Assembly (NCBI GenBank): GCA_041686315.1
Contig: JAWLEC010000016.1
Coordinates: 1-33,250 of the forward strand
DNA length: 33,250 nt
Source: Sva-07 sp041686315
GTDB taxonomy: Bacteria; Actinomycetota; Acidimicrobiia; Acidimicrobiales; Ilumatobacteraceae
Direction: 5' to 3'
The notes beneath the pieces were generated by a model, which saw only the letters and a list, made by a program, of their open reading frames with translations, was not told the origin of the DNA and ran no database searches. The position numbers and the translations under genes were made by a program. Every line of letters begins with the position of its first letter. The stretch's first letter is position 1. Shown here piece by piece: positions 13,143 to 20,906 of the stretch.

Positions 13143-15089
13143 CAGGTCGGAGGCGCGGGCGGGCCGGTTGTCGCCACGAGACCGCTCGCCGAGACCGGAG
13201 TGCTCGTCGCCGGCGGGGCGGTGGTTGTTGCCGCCGGGGCGATCGGTTCCGGCCGGGTCGGTGGAGTCGTGTGCCGCCTCCTCGGCGTCGAGCTGACGCT
13301 GCAGCGACGGTGCCGCCACTCCGATCACGTCACCCTCGGTCGGCAGCGGATCGTTCCGGCAGAGGAAGGCCATCCGCCCCTCGATCACCCGCACCATCGG
13401 GATGAACAGGCCGTCCGCCACGGCCTGCTCGATCAACGCACCACCGCGCGCACCGCGCACCCGCCAGCCCTGCCTCGACCGTTCGTCGAGCGTGGCGTAG
13501 GTGATGCCGTCGATCCCGACGAGGCGACCCAGGTACTCCTCGGGCACCGAGTCGCCGGTGCGTCGCTTCCCCGGTGTGAGCTGGAACACCTCCCGGCGCC
13601 CGAACACCCGGGCGAACCGGGCCGTGGCCAGGGCGTTGACCTCGTCGTTCGACGTGAAGGCCAGCAGCCGGCCGATGCCACGCAGGTCGAGATCGTGGGC
13701 GGCCCCGTCGGCCAGCACGCTCATCCGTCGGGCCGGCAGCCCGGCTGCGATCGCCCGCGTCACGTTGTACGGGTCGGTGTCGACCATGAGCACCTTGATG
13801 TCGCGCTTGGCCAGCTCGCCGGCCAGGCCCCTCGCCGTGGCGTGCGACCCGGCGATGAGGATGCCGTTCGCCTGCGCTTCGGCCAGCCCCAGCTTGCGTG
13901 CCGCCGGGCCGGCCATGAAGCCGTACACGACGATCGTGCCGATGATCACGAGGAAGACGATCGGCACGATCTTCGCCGCGTCCGGAACGTTCTCCTCCTC
14001 GAGCCGGAGTGCGAAGATCGCCGACACGGCCGCCGCCACGATGCCCCGCGGGGCCATCGTCATCAGGAACACCCGCTCGCGCCACGACAGCGACGACCGC
14101 ACCGTCGACACGATGACGCTCAACGGCCGAGCGACCAGCACCAGCAGCACGAGGAAGCCGAGGGCCGGCAGCAGGACGTCCTGCAACGCCTCGGCCTCGA
14201 TCCGGGCCGCGAGGAGGATGAACAGCGCGGAGATGAGCAGGGTGCGCAGGCTCTCGTTGAACTCGAGCACCTGACGGATCGTGGAGCTCTCCCGCCGGGC
14301 CAGGTACATGCCGAGCACGGTGACGGCCAGCAGGCCCGCCTCTTCCTGGACCTCGTTGCTCGCCACGAACGACGCGACCACGAACGCGAACGTGACGGGA
14401 ATCGCCAGCTGATCGGGGATCATGAACCGTTGCAGGGCGGTGTCGAGTGCCAATGCTGCGGCGAGCCCGATTCCGACGCCTGCGACGACGGTGAGGATCA
14501 CCACCCCGATCACGGTGGACACGGCTTCGCCGGGCGCATCGGTGAGGACGATCTCGAACGCGATCAGCGCGGCCGTTGCGCCGATCGGATCGATCAGCAC
14601 ACCCTCGGCGCGCAGGATCGGCCCGGTGGTACCCGTCGGTCTCACGAAGCGCAGCAACGGTCCCACGACGGTGGGCCCGGTCACCACCAGCACGGCGCCG
14701 AGCACGATCGCCGCCTGGTTGGAGATCCCGAAGATCTCCCGTGCCCCGTACCAGCCCACCAGGAAGGTCATCACGGCGCCGATGGAGATCAACCGGCGCA
14801 CGACGCTGCCGGTGTTGCGGAGTTCGCGCGGTGGAAGGTCGAGGCCACCTTCGAAGAGGATGATGGCCACCGCCAGCGACACCAGCGGGAACAGGGTGCC
14901 ACCGAGCAGCTCGTCGGGATTTACGAGACCCAACCCCGGTCCGAGCGCGAGCCCGGCGAGCAGCAGGGCGATGATGGAGGGGATCTGGGTCTTCCACGCC
15001 AACCACTGCGCGAGCATCCCGGCGCCGAGGATCAGCGCCAACGTGGGCCCGACGGTGGATTCGCCGGCGGCGACGAGGGCGGGTGTCAT
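13137..15089 (-). CDS. Monovalent cation:proton antiporter (CPA1/NhaP-like) with C-terminal nucleotide-binding domain
   Basis: A 650-residue membrane protein. Residues about 15-395 hold some 12-13 hydrophobic helices in the CPA order, with LFEGGLDLPPRELR, VVTGPTVVGPLLRFVRP and the core Asp in GVLIDPIGATAAL (the site equivalent to ND/DD of NhaP-type exchangers). Residues about 405-560 form a TrkA-N-like Rossmann segment, ILIAGSHATARGLAGELAKRDIKVLMVDTDPYNV, that may bind NAD(H) or another nucleotide and regulate transport. The last 60 residues are polar and rich in Asp, Gly and Arg. ATG 15089 is chosen over upstream codons, as it has a TACGCT box 8 nt before it and the sequence upstream is not membrane-like. 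The C-terminal LR-stop is encoded by the second hairpin of the 13040-13142 pair. Ion (Na+ or K+) is not decidable. Confidence 0.88.
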   Translation of the reverse strand: MTPALVAAGESTVGPTLALILGAGMLAQWLAWKTQIPSIIALLLAGLALGPGLGLVNPDELLGGTLFPLVSLAVAIILFEGGLDLPPRELRNTGSVVRRLISIGAVMTFLVGWYGAREIFGISNQAAIVLGAVLVVTGPTVVGPLLRFVRPTGTTGPILRAEGVLIDPIGATAALIAFEIVLTDAPGEAVSTVIGVVILTVVAGVGIGLAAALALDTALQRFMIPDQLAIPVTFAFVVASFVASNEVQEEAGLLAVTVLGMYLARRESSTIRQVLEFNESLRTLLISALFILLAARIEAEALQDVLLPALGFLVLLVLVARPLSVIVSTVRSSLSWRERVFLMTMAPRGIVAAAVSAIFALRLEEENVPDAAKIVPIVFLVIIGTIVVYGFMAGPAARKLGLAEAQANGILIAGSHATARGLAGELAKRDIKVLMVDTDPYNVTRAIAAGLPARRMSVLADGAAHDLDLRGIGRLLAFTSNDEVNALATARFARVFGRREVFQLTPGKRRTGDSVPEEYLGRLVGIDGITYATLDERSRQGWRVRGARGGALIEQAVADGLFIPMVRVIEGRMAFLCRNDPLPTEGDVIGVAAPSLQRQLDAEEAAHDSTDPAGTDRPGGNNHRPAGDEHSGLGERSRGDNRPARASDLR

Positions 15090-15097
15090 CCGGTCGC

Positions 15098-15103
15098 AGC
15101 GTA
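15098..15103 (-). promoter_or_regulatory. -10 box TACGCT for the antiporter gene
   Basis: TACGCT on the minus strand ends 8 nt before ATG 15089. The same hexamer with the same 8-nt gap precedes the etfA gene at 32217. Confidence 0.45.
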
Positions 15104-15164
15104 GTGCCGGCATGCGAGCCGCCGAACCCCGGCTGGTCCGGTGCCCGTGGGTCGCCGCCGGCGC

Positions 15165-15170
15165 TACGGT
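15165..15170 (+). promoter_or_regulatory. -10 box TACGGT for the hydrolase-OsmC gene
   Basis: TACGGT is followed by CGGGTCG and then ATG 15178 (7-nt gap). It shares the ten bases TACGGTCGGG with the sulfatase promoter at the left end of the window. Confidence 0.5.
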
Positions 15171-15177
15171 CGGGTCG

Positions 15178-16440
15178 ATGGCCGCTCGCATCCAACGCAT
15201 CACCTTTCCCGGCAGTCTCGGAGCCGAACTGGCGGGTCGACTCGATCTTCCCGCCGGACCGGCGAAGGCGTTCGCCCTGTTCGCCCACTGCTTCACGTGC
15301 TCGAAGGACATCGCCGCCGCCTCCCGGATCGCCAACGCGCTCACCGATGCCGGCTTCGGTGTGTTGCGGTTCGACTTCACGGGCCTCGGCATGAGCGGCG
15401 GCGAGTTCGAGAACACCAACTTCTCCTCGAACACCGACGACATCGTGGCGGCCGCCGACTGGTTGCGGGCCCACCACCGTGCGCCGCAGGTGCTGATCGG
15501 ACACTCGCTCGGCGGTGCGGCGGTGCTGGCCGTGGCAGATGAGATCCCCGAGGTGCGGGCCGTGGCCACGGTCGGTGCTCCTGCGAGCCCGGCCCATGTC
15601 ACCGGGGTGTTCTCCTCGTCACTCGACGAGATCGAGTCGAACGGAGTCGCCGACGTGCAGCTGGCGGGCCGGCCGTTCACGATCCGCAAGCAGTTCGTCG
15701 ACGACCTGCGCAACCACGTGGTCACCGACCGGGTGCGCACCCTGAAGCGGGCGCTCCTCGTCCTGCACTCGCCGATCGACAACACGGTGGGCATCGACAA
15801 CGCCGCCGAGATCTTCCAGGCGGCGAGGCATCCCAAGAGCTTCGTGTCGCTCGACGGAGCCGACCACCTGCTCACCGGCGCCGGCGACGCAGCGTTCGCG
15901 GCGTCGATGATCGGCGCGTTCGCGGCGCGCTACGTGGTCGACGAGAGCGGCGCACTCGACGCGCCCCGAGCCGCCGCCCCGGTGGTGGTCGCCGAGACCA
16001 CGCAGGGGCCGTTCCTCAACCACGTGGTGGTCGGCCGCCACCGGCTGCTCGCCGACGAACCCGAGTCGATCGGCGGATTCGACGCCGGGCCGTCGCCGTA
16101 CGACTTCCTCGGTGCGGCCCTCGGCGCCTGTACGTCGATGACGCTGCGGATGTACGCGGACCGCAAACAACTCCCGCTCGACCGGGTGTCGGTGGAGGTC
16201 ACGCACGGCAAGGTCCACGCCGACGACTGCGTCGAGTGTGCCGACAGCGAGCTGCTGTCGGGTCGGTCGGGCATGATCGACCGGTTCGAGCGGGTGATCC
16301 GGGTCGACGGTGCAGATCTCACCGACGCCGACCGCACCAAGCTCCTCGCCATCGCCGACAAGTGTCCCGTCCATCGCACACTCGAATCGGCGAGTTCCAT
16401 CGTCACGCAGCTCGCCGACGTTCCGGTGGCGGACCGATGA
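15178..16440 (+). CDS. Alpha/beta hydrolase - OsmC family fusion protein
   Basis: A 420-residue two-domain protein. Residues 1-255 form an alpha/beta hydrolase with nucleophile S110 in GHSLGG, probable Asp D201 (SPIDNTV) and His H230 (GADHLLTG). Residues about 265-415 form an OsmC/Ohr-type domain with redox cysteines C318 (LGACTSMTLRMYADRK) and C396 (ADKCPVH). This fusion is known in other bacteria; the OsmC part reduces organic hydroperoxides and the hydrolase part may release the oxidised acyl group, though its substrate is not established. ATG 15178 follows the TACGGT box, so the in-frame sequence upstream is not used. Its TGA overlaps the ATG of the DinB-like gene (ATGA), so the two are translationally coupled. 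Confidence 0.9.
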   Translation: MAARIQRITFPGSLGAELAGRLDLPAGPAKAFALFAHCFTCSKDIAAASRIANALTDAGFGVLRFDFTGLGMSGGEFENTNFSSNTDDIVAAADWLRAHHRAPQVLIGHSLGGAAVLAVADEIPEVRAVATVGAPASPAHVTGVFSSSLDEIESNGVADVQLAGRPFTIRKQFVDDLRNHVVTDRVRTLKRALLVLHSPIDNTVGIDNAAEIFQAARHPKSFVSLDGADHLLTGAGDAAFAASMIGAFAARYVVDESGALDAPRAAAPVVVAETTQGPFLNHVVVGRHRLLADEPESIGGFDAGPSPYDFLGAALGACTSMTLRMYADRKQLPLDRVSVEVTHGKVHADDCVECADSELLSGRSGMIDRFERVIRVDGADLTDADRTKLLAIADKCPVHRTLESASSIVTQLADVPVADR

Positions 16441-17012
16441 ACCCGTCGCAGGCCGGTGCGGCCGGCGGCCACGACCGGCTCGACATCGCGGTCGACGAGT
16501 TGCGGCGGGCGTGGGCCCACACCGACACGCTCTGGCGCGACCTCGACGACGACGGACTCCGCTGGCGCCCCCACGCGGAGGCGAGCGCGATCGGTTGGCA
16601 CCTGGGTCACCAGGCGGCGGTCGGCCACTACATGGTGCGCAACCTGCTCGCCGCCGAGGTCAGCCCGGATCCCGATCTCGATCGGCTGATGGACAGCGCC
16701 ACTCCCGAGCCCGACCGCGGGGATCTCCCGTCGCGGCAGCGCCTCGCCGACTACCGCGCCGCCGTCGCCGGGCGGGTCGTGGCGCGTGTCGACGACGTCC
16801 GTGCCGGTCGTGTCGGCGCACCCGACCAGTTGAGGGTGGTCGCCCTCACGCTGGTCACGGCGCTGGTGAATCACGAGTACCAGCACGACCAGTGGATCGC
16901 CGAGGTCCGCACGCGGGATCTCGGCCGCGAGCTGCCGGCGCCGCCCGAGTCGCCCTGGTTGACGACGATCGACGGCTACGTCGTGCTCGACGTCGACGCA
17001 GCTGCCGGCTGA
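16437..17012 (+). CDS. DinB-like/DUF664-type putative metal-dependent protein
   Basis: A 191-residue predicted four-helix-bundle protein of the DinB/YfiT type. Histidines that would form the metal site are visible: H55 and H58 in IGWHLGHQA, and H146 and H150 in VNHEYQHDQWI. Family members include mycothiol-, bacillithiol- and glutathione-dependent transferases and maleylpyruvate isomerases; Actinomycetota use mycothiol, so thiol-dependent detoxification next to an OsmC peroxidase would make sense (inference). The start overlaps the upstream stop as ATGA. The last 37 bp overlap the convergent YihY gene. Confidence 0.7.
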   Translation: MNPSQAGAAGGHDRLDIAVDELRRAWAHTDTLWRDLDDDGLRWRPHAEASAIGWHLGHQAAVGHYMVRNLLAAEVSPDPDLDRLMDSATPEPDRGDLPSRQRLADYRAAVAGRVVARVDDVRAGRVGAPDQLRVVALTLVTALVNHEYQHDQWIAEVRTRDLGRELPAPPESPWLTTIDGYVVLDVDAAAG

Positions 17013-17968
17013 CCGTCGCCCGATTCCGCGGCCGTCGTGGCCGTCGCCGGTGTCGTGCCGGGTCGGTCGGCAGTGGCCTGGGTCACGGTCTGCTGTGCCG
17101 CTCGCTTCTCGGGCGGCACGATCCGGTCGAGCGACCCCTCCCGGTGGCGCACGAGCGCAGCGTTCAGCTCGGCGCTCATCAGCGTCGCGATGGCGATGAT
17201 GCTCAACCAGGTGATCAGGCCGAGCACGATGGCGAAGTTGCCGTAGGTGTCGCTGGCGTTGCTCTGGATCTCGTCCACCAGCCACACACCGATCTGCAGC
17301 AGCAAGCTGTAGACGCCGCCGGCGATGATCGCGCCGGGCCACACGTCGCCCCAGCCGGGGTCGGCCGAGGTGAGGTAGCGGTACATCGCGGCGACCGCCG
17401 CCACGTGGACGACGAGGGTGGCGAGGATCAGCAGGACGTCGGCCCCGGCCGGGAGGTCGATCCCCCGGACGACGGTGGCGATGGCGATGCTACCCACCTG
17501 GGCGCCGCCCAGGATCAGCATGCCCACCAGCGCTCGCCCCCGCTGTACCGGCATCGAGGCGCGGTGGTCGACGGAGACCTCCCAGGTGTCGTCGAGCGCT
17601 CCCTGCAGGCCGACGAACGCCCTGCTCGCCGACCAGAGGGCACCGACGAGGCCGATCACGAGGGCCCAGATGTTGCCGTCGAGGGAGGCCGGGTCCCGCG
17701 CCAGCTCCTGTCCGATCACGGGGATGTCGTTGAGTGCGCCGTCGATGATGCGCTGCTGCAGTTCCTCGTTGTCCTCCAGCACGAAGCCGAGGATCGTGGT
17801 GGCGGCCAGCATCAGCGGGAAGATCGACAGGAAGCTGAAGAACGCCAGGACCGAGGCGTTGCGGCCGGTGATGTGGCGGCGCCAACCGTCGAGGGTCTCC
17901 ACGAGCACGTCGACGGCGGCGTACCGTCGCCGGAACTCCATCACCTTGTCACTGGTGGTCCACGGCAT
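16976..17968 (-). CDS. YihY/BrkB-family inner membrane protein
   Basis: A 330-residue membrane protein. The family opening is clear: GWRRHITGRNASVLAFFSFLSIFPLMLAATTILGFVLE, then ALWSASRAFVGLQGALDDTWEV and four further hydrophobic helices ending in YGNFAIVLGLITWLSIIAIATLMSAELNAAL. This order is that of YihY/BrkB (formerly called RNase BN); the biochemical function is unknown. The last 50 residues are a low-complexity Thr/Ala/Ser tail, antisense to the end of the DinB-like gene. ATG 17968 overlaps the end of the uracil-DNA glycosylase gene by 20 bp, so the pair is probably one unit. Confidence 0.85.
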   Translation of the reverse strand: MPWTTSDKVMEFRRRYAAVDVLVETLDGWRRHITGRNASVLAFFSFLSIFPLMLAATTILGFVLEDNEELQQRIIDGALNDIPVIGQELARDPASLDGNIWALVIGLVGALWSASRAFVGLQGALDDTWEVSVDHRASMPVQRGRALVGMLILGGAQVGSIAIATVVRGIDLPAGADVLLILATLVVHVAAVAAMYRYLTSADPGWGDVWPGAIIAGGVYSLLLQIGVWLVDEIQSNASDTYGNFAIVLGLITWLSIIAIATLMSAELNAALVRHREGSLDRIVPPEKRAAQQTVTQATADRPGTTPATATTAAESGDGQPAAASTSSTT

Positions 17969-18701
17969 GGGCCGTCACTCCTGTCGTGTCGTCGTCTGGC
18001 ATCACCGATAGTCGCGCATCGTCGGCGTTTCCACCCGATCTCGTGAGGTCCCAGTCCACCGGTGGCCGGCCGGCGGCGACCAGGGCTTCGTTGGCGCGGC
18101 TGAACGGGCGGCTGCCGAAGAAGCCGTTGTGGGCCGACAGCGGCGAGGGATGGGCCGACTCGATCACCGCGTGACGGTCGGTGTCGATCAGCGCCTTCTT
18201 GCGCCTGGCCGACGCGCCCCAGAGGATGAACACGACCCGATCGGGCTTGGCGTTCACCACCTCGATCACCCGGTCCGTGAACGTCTCCCATCCTCGTTTC
18301 TGGTGCGACGCGGCCTGACCGGCACGCACGGTGAGGGTGGCGTTGAGCAGCAGGACGCCCTGGCGGGCCCAGGTCTCGAGGTTGCCGTGGTCGGGGATCG
18401 GCAGGCCGAGGTCGGCGTGCAGCTCCTTGTGGACGTTGGCCAGCGACGGAGGGATGCGCACGCCGCGCTGCACCGAGAAGCACAGCCCGTGTGCCTGGCG
18501 GGGGCCGTGATAGGGGTCCTGGCCGAGGATCATCACCCGTGTGTCGGCGTACGGCGTGAGGCGCAACGCGGCGAACACCCGGTCGGCGGGCGGGTACACC
18601 GTGTGGTGGCGACGCTCCCCGGCGACGAACGCCTGGAGCTCCGCCCAGTACGGAAGGTCGAACTGATCGCGCAACAGCGGGTTCCAGTCCGTCTTCGTCA
18701 T
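17949..18701 (-). CDS. ung: Uracil-DNA glycosylase, family 1
   Basis: A 250-residue family 1 UDG that removes uracil from DNA in base-excision repair. The water-activating motif GQDPYHG is at 60-66 (D62 catalytic), the uracil-binding LLLNATLTV at 117-125, and the DNA-intercalation loop HPSPLS at 184-189 (H184). The enzyme is about 25 residues longer than usual: after VDWDL it carries a polar tail rich in Asp and Thr that overlaps the YihY start. ATG 18701 is the family-typical start (WNPLLRDQF follows closely). Only a weak TATCAC box lies 8 nt upstream. It is the first gene of a two-gene unit with yihY. Confidence 0.95.
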   Translation of the reverse strand: MTKTDWNPLLRDQFDLPYWAELQAFVAGERRHHTVYPPADRVFAALRLTPYADTRVMILGQDPYHGPRQAHGLCFSVQRGVRIPPSLANVHKELHADLGLPIPDHGNLETWARQGVLLLNATLTVRAGQAASHQKRGWETFTDRVIEVVNAKPDRVVFILWGASARRKKALIDTDRHAVIESAHPSPLSAHNGFFGSRPFSRANEALVAAGRPPVDWDLTRSGGNADDARLSVMPDDDTTGVTAHAVDHQ

Positions 18702-18779
18702 CGTGCACCGTGATACCACGTCGAGGAGGCGACGGCACTGCCCTCGTCCGCCCGGTCCGAAGGGCGGCCGGGCGACGCC

Positions 18780-18785
18780 TAACCT
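18780..18785 (+). promoter_or_regulatory. -10 box TAACCT for the desulfhydrase gene
   Basis: TAACCT is followed by GGGCAC and then GTG 18792 (6-nt gap). It supports this GTG as the true start, with a leaderless mRNA. Confidence 0.5.
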
Positions 18786-18787
18786 GG

Positions 18788-18790
18788 GCA
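18788..18790. other. Absence of a Shine-Dalgarno sequence before GTG 18792
   Basis: Only GGGCAC separates the -10 box from the GTG, leaving no room for a ribosome binding site. This is a clear example of the leaderless architecture proposed for the window. Confidence 0.3.
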
Positions 18791-18791
18791 C

Positions 18792-19814
18792 GTGTTCGAC
18801 CACCTCGACCGAGCGACCCTCGCCACGTTGTCGACCCCTCTCGAGGCGGGCCCGGTGCTCGACGGCGGGGCACGGCTGTGGGTGAAGCGTGACGATCTCA
18901 CCGGTCTCGGTGGGGGCGGCAACAAGGCCCGCAAGTTGGAGTTCCTCTGCGGCGACGCGCTGGCGGCGGGCGCCGGAGCGCTGGTCACCGTCGGCGCAGC
19001 ACAGTCGAACCACTGTCGGATGACGGCGGCGGCGGGTGCTCGCCTCGGCCTGGAGGTGCATCTCGTGCTGTCGGGCGACCGGCCGGCGGAGGCCGCGGGG
19101 AACCAGCTGCTGTCCACCCTGTTCGGTGCGCAGTTCCACTTCACGGGTGCCGAGGAGAGCCACTGGGGCGAACTCGAGATCGCCCGCGAAGCGGTGACCG
19201 GCCAGCTCACGGCCGAGGGCCTCGCCCCGTACTCGATCCCCGTCGGCGGGAGCACCGCCGTCGGCGCGTTGGGCTACGCCGCCGCGTTCGTGGAGATGCT
19301 CGACCAGTTCGACGAGCAATCCCTCTCGCCCACGCATCTCGTGTTCACGTCCTCGAGTGGCGGCACCCATGCAGGGCTGCTCGCCGGACGTGCGGCGGCG
19401 GCACACCAGGGACGCAACGTGCCCGAGGTGATCGCGATCGGTGTCGCCAAGGGCGTCAACGTCGGTCGGCCCGACGTCGCCGAACTCGCCAATCACACCC
19501 TGGCCCTGATGGGAGCGACGACGGTGGTGGCCGACGAGGACGTGCACGTCGACACGCGGTGGATGGGCGTCGACTACGCGGTCCCCACACCCGAGGGTGA
19601 CGAGGCCATCCGCTGGGCCGCCCGCACCGGCGGCTGGCTGCTCGACCGCACGTACTCGGGCAAGGGATGCGCCGGCCTGCTCGGCCTCGCCGCCGAAGGA
19701 CGCTTCGCAGCGCCGGGCCACGCGGCCAACGACGTGGTCTTCCTCCACACCGGGGGCTGGCCCGCCCTGTTCGCACCCGGCGGTGCCCCCGGAAGAAGCG
19801 ACAGCCGGGTCTGA
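18792..19814 (+). CDS. D-cysteine desulfhydrase / ACC deaminase family PLP enzyme
   Basis: A 340-residue fold-type II PLP enzyme. The PLP lysine is K45 in GGGGNKARKLE, followed by the substrate block GAAQSNHCRMTAAAG (68-82) and a glycine-rich phosphate loop in SSSGGTHAGLLAG. The family includes 1-aminocyclopropane-1-carboxylate deaminase and D-cysteine desulfhydrase, which cannot be separated by eye; D-cysteine desulfhydrase is the more common activity in bacteria. The start is GTG 18792, directly behind a TAACCT box. The last residues RSDSRV and the stop are encoded by the 19788-19835 hairpin, in the same frame as the tail of the unrelated thioesterase at 130. No operon partner upstream. Confidence 0.85.
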   Translation: MFDHLDRATLATLSTPLEAGPVLDGGARLWVKRDDLTGLGGGGNKARKLEFLCGDALAAGAGALVTVGAAQSNHCRMTAAAGARLGLEVHLVLSGDRPAEAAGNQLLSTLFGAQFHFTGAEESHWGELEIAREAVTGQLTAEGLAPYSIPVGGSTAVGALGYAAAFVEMLDQFDEQSLSPTHLVFTSSSGGTHAGLLAGRAAAAHQGRNVPEVIAIGVAKGVNVGRPDVAELANHTLALMGATTVVADEDVHVDTRWMGVDYAVPTPEGDEAIRWAARTGGWLLDRTYSGKGCAGLLGLAAEGRFAAPGHAANDVVFLHTGGWPALFAPGGAPGRSDSRV

Positions 19815-19835
19815 CCCCGCTGTCGCTTCTCCGGG
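19788..19835. repeat. Second copy of the RSDS-V hairpin; supplies the desulfhydrase stop codon
   Basis: Arms 19788-19805 and 19819-19835 are inverted copies of CCCGGAGAAGCGACAGC with one bulged A, and the loop CGGGTCTGACCCC contains a further GGGT/ACCC stem. Bases AGAAGCGACAGC and GTCTGA are shared with the hairpin at 111-155. The TGA at 19812-19814 ends the desulfhydrase gene. The right arm runs into the upstream region of the oxygenase gene, whose -10 box starts 7 bp later. Confidence 0.82.
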
Positions 19836-19842
19836 AGATGGG

Positions 19843-19848
19843 TAGCGT
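19843..19848 (+). promoter_or_regulatory. -10 box TAGCGT for the 2OG-Fe(II) oxygenase gene
   Basis: TAGCGT is followed by CTCGGGA and then ATG 19856 (7-nt gap). The -35 region would fall inside the preceding hairpin arm. Confidence 0.5.
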
Positions 19849-19855
19849 CTCGGGA

Positions 19856-20842
19856 ATGACCGACCAGATCCTCGACGTCGACCTGCTGGCGTTCGAACAG
19901 TCCACCGGTTCGGCTCGGCGCGCGGTCGTCGACGGCGTGCGACGCAGCCTCGCCACCGGCTTCGTCTACACGAGCCACGACCTGTCCGACGACCTCCTCG
20001 ACACCGCCTACGGCATGCTGCGCGAGTTCTTCGAGCGCGAACCCGACGCCAAGCAGCAGTTCGCGGCTCCGGGCGCCAACGGCCAGACCGGGTACACCGG
20101 CCTGCTGGTGGAGACGGCAGCGTCGAGCGACAAGCCCGACTGGAAGGAGATGCTGAACTGGTCGACGCCGATCGCTCCCGGCCACCCCCTCAAGCGCAGG
20201 TTCCCCACCGCCTATCCCGACCAGTTCGTTCCCGAAGCGGCCGTGCCCGGCATCACCGAGGTGCTGTACCGGTTCCACGACTCGATCGCCGACCTGCAGC
20301 GCCGCTTCCTGCGGATCATCGCCGAGGGCATCGGATGCCACGAGACCTTCTTCGACGACATGGTGGCCGACGGCCCCACCCTCACCCGCGCGATCCGCTA
20401 TCCGGCGATGGATGAACTGCTCGCGCCCGACGGCGACCGCGACGGCTACGTGTGGGCCGCCGAACACGGCGACATCAACCTCATCACCGCGCTGCCGCGT
20501 GCGACGGCCCCGGGCTTGCAGGTGAAGGTGGACGACGGCTGGCAGCCGGCCACACCGCCCGACGACGCCGTGATCATCAACACCGGCATCATGCTCGAAC
20601 GGCTCACCAACGGGATCATCCCCATCGGCTGGCACCGCGTGGTCGCCGACCCCGACCACGAGGGCGAGCGGTACAGCGTGGTGCAGTTCTGTCACCCGCG
20701 GCCGTGGACGGTGCTGTCGCCGGTGCCCAGTTGCTGCACACCCGAGCATCCGCAGCGGTTCTCGGCGATCACCGCAGCCGACGCACTCGACGAAGTGCTG
20801 TACGAGATCAACCTGGTCGAAGGTGCCCGCCGCATCGACTGA
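19856..20842 (+). CDS. Isopenicillin N synthase-family 2-oxoglutarate/Fe(II) oxygenase
   Basis: A 328-residue non-haem iron oxygenase with a jelly-roll core. The iron triad is H204 and D206 (AAEHGDINLITALP) with H260 (IGWHRVV), and the co-substrate R-x-S is R272/S274 (ERYSVVQF). The N-terminal part, LLAFEQSTGSARRAVVDGVRRSLATGFVYTSHDLS, is the conserved DIOX_N pattern. The reaction may be a hydroxylation or desaturation of a small molecule; the substrate cannot be told. ATG 19856 sits 7 nt after a TAGCGT box. It is alone on its strand and ends convergent with the Rpf/SLT-like gene. Confidence 0.88.
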   Translation: MTDQILDVDLLAFEQSTGSARRAVVDGVRRSLATGFVYTSHDLSDDLLDTAYGMLREFFEREPDAKQQFAAPGANGQTGYTGLLVETAASSDKPDWKEMLNWSTPIAPGHPLKRRFPTAYPDQFVPEAAVPGITEVLYRFHDSIADLQRRFLRIIAEGIGCHETFFDDMVADGPTLTRAIRYPAMDELLAPDGDRDGYVWAAEHGDINLITALPRATAPGLQVKVDDGWQPATPPDDAVIINTGIMLERLTNGIIPIGWHRVVADPDHEGERYSVVQFCHPRPWTVLSPVPSCCTPEHPQRFSAITAADALDEVLYEINLVEGARRID

Positions 20843-20906
20843 CGGGCGCTGCCAGCTCCGATCCACGGCGCAGGACCGGTAGGACCGGGCCGGGGATCGC
20901 GACCGG

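Noticed and set aside
15090..15875. N-terminal extension of the antiporter frame to 15875
   Set aside because: This stretch is antisense to the hydrolase-OsmC gene and contains no membrane helices; the start at 15089 has a -10 box.
20843..20906. Terminator between the oxygenase and SLT-like genes
   Set aside because: Only a short GACCGG/CCGGTC pair is visible, with no T-tract; too weak to list as a feature.
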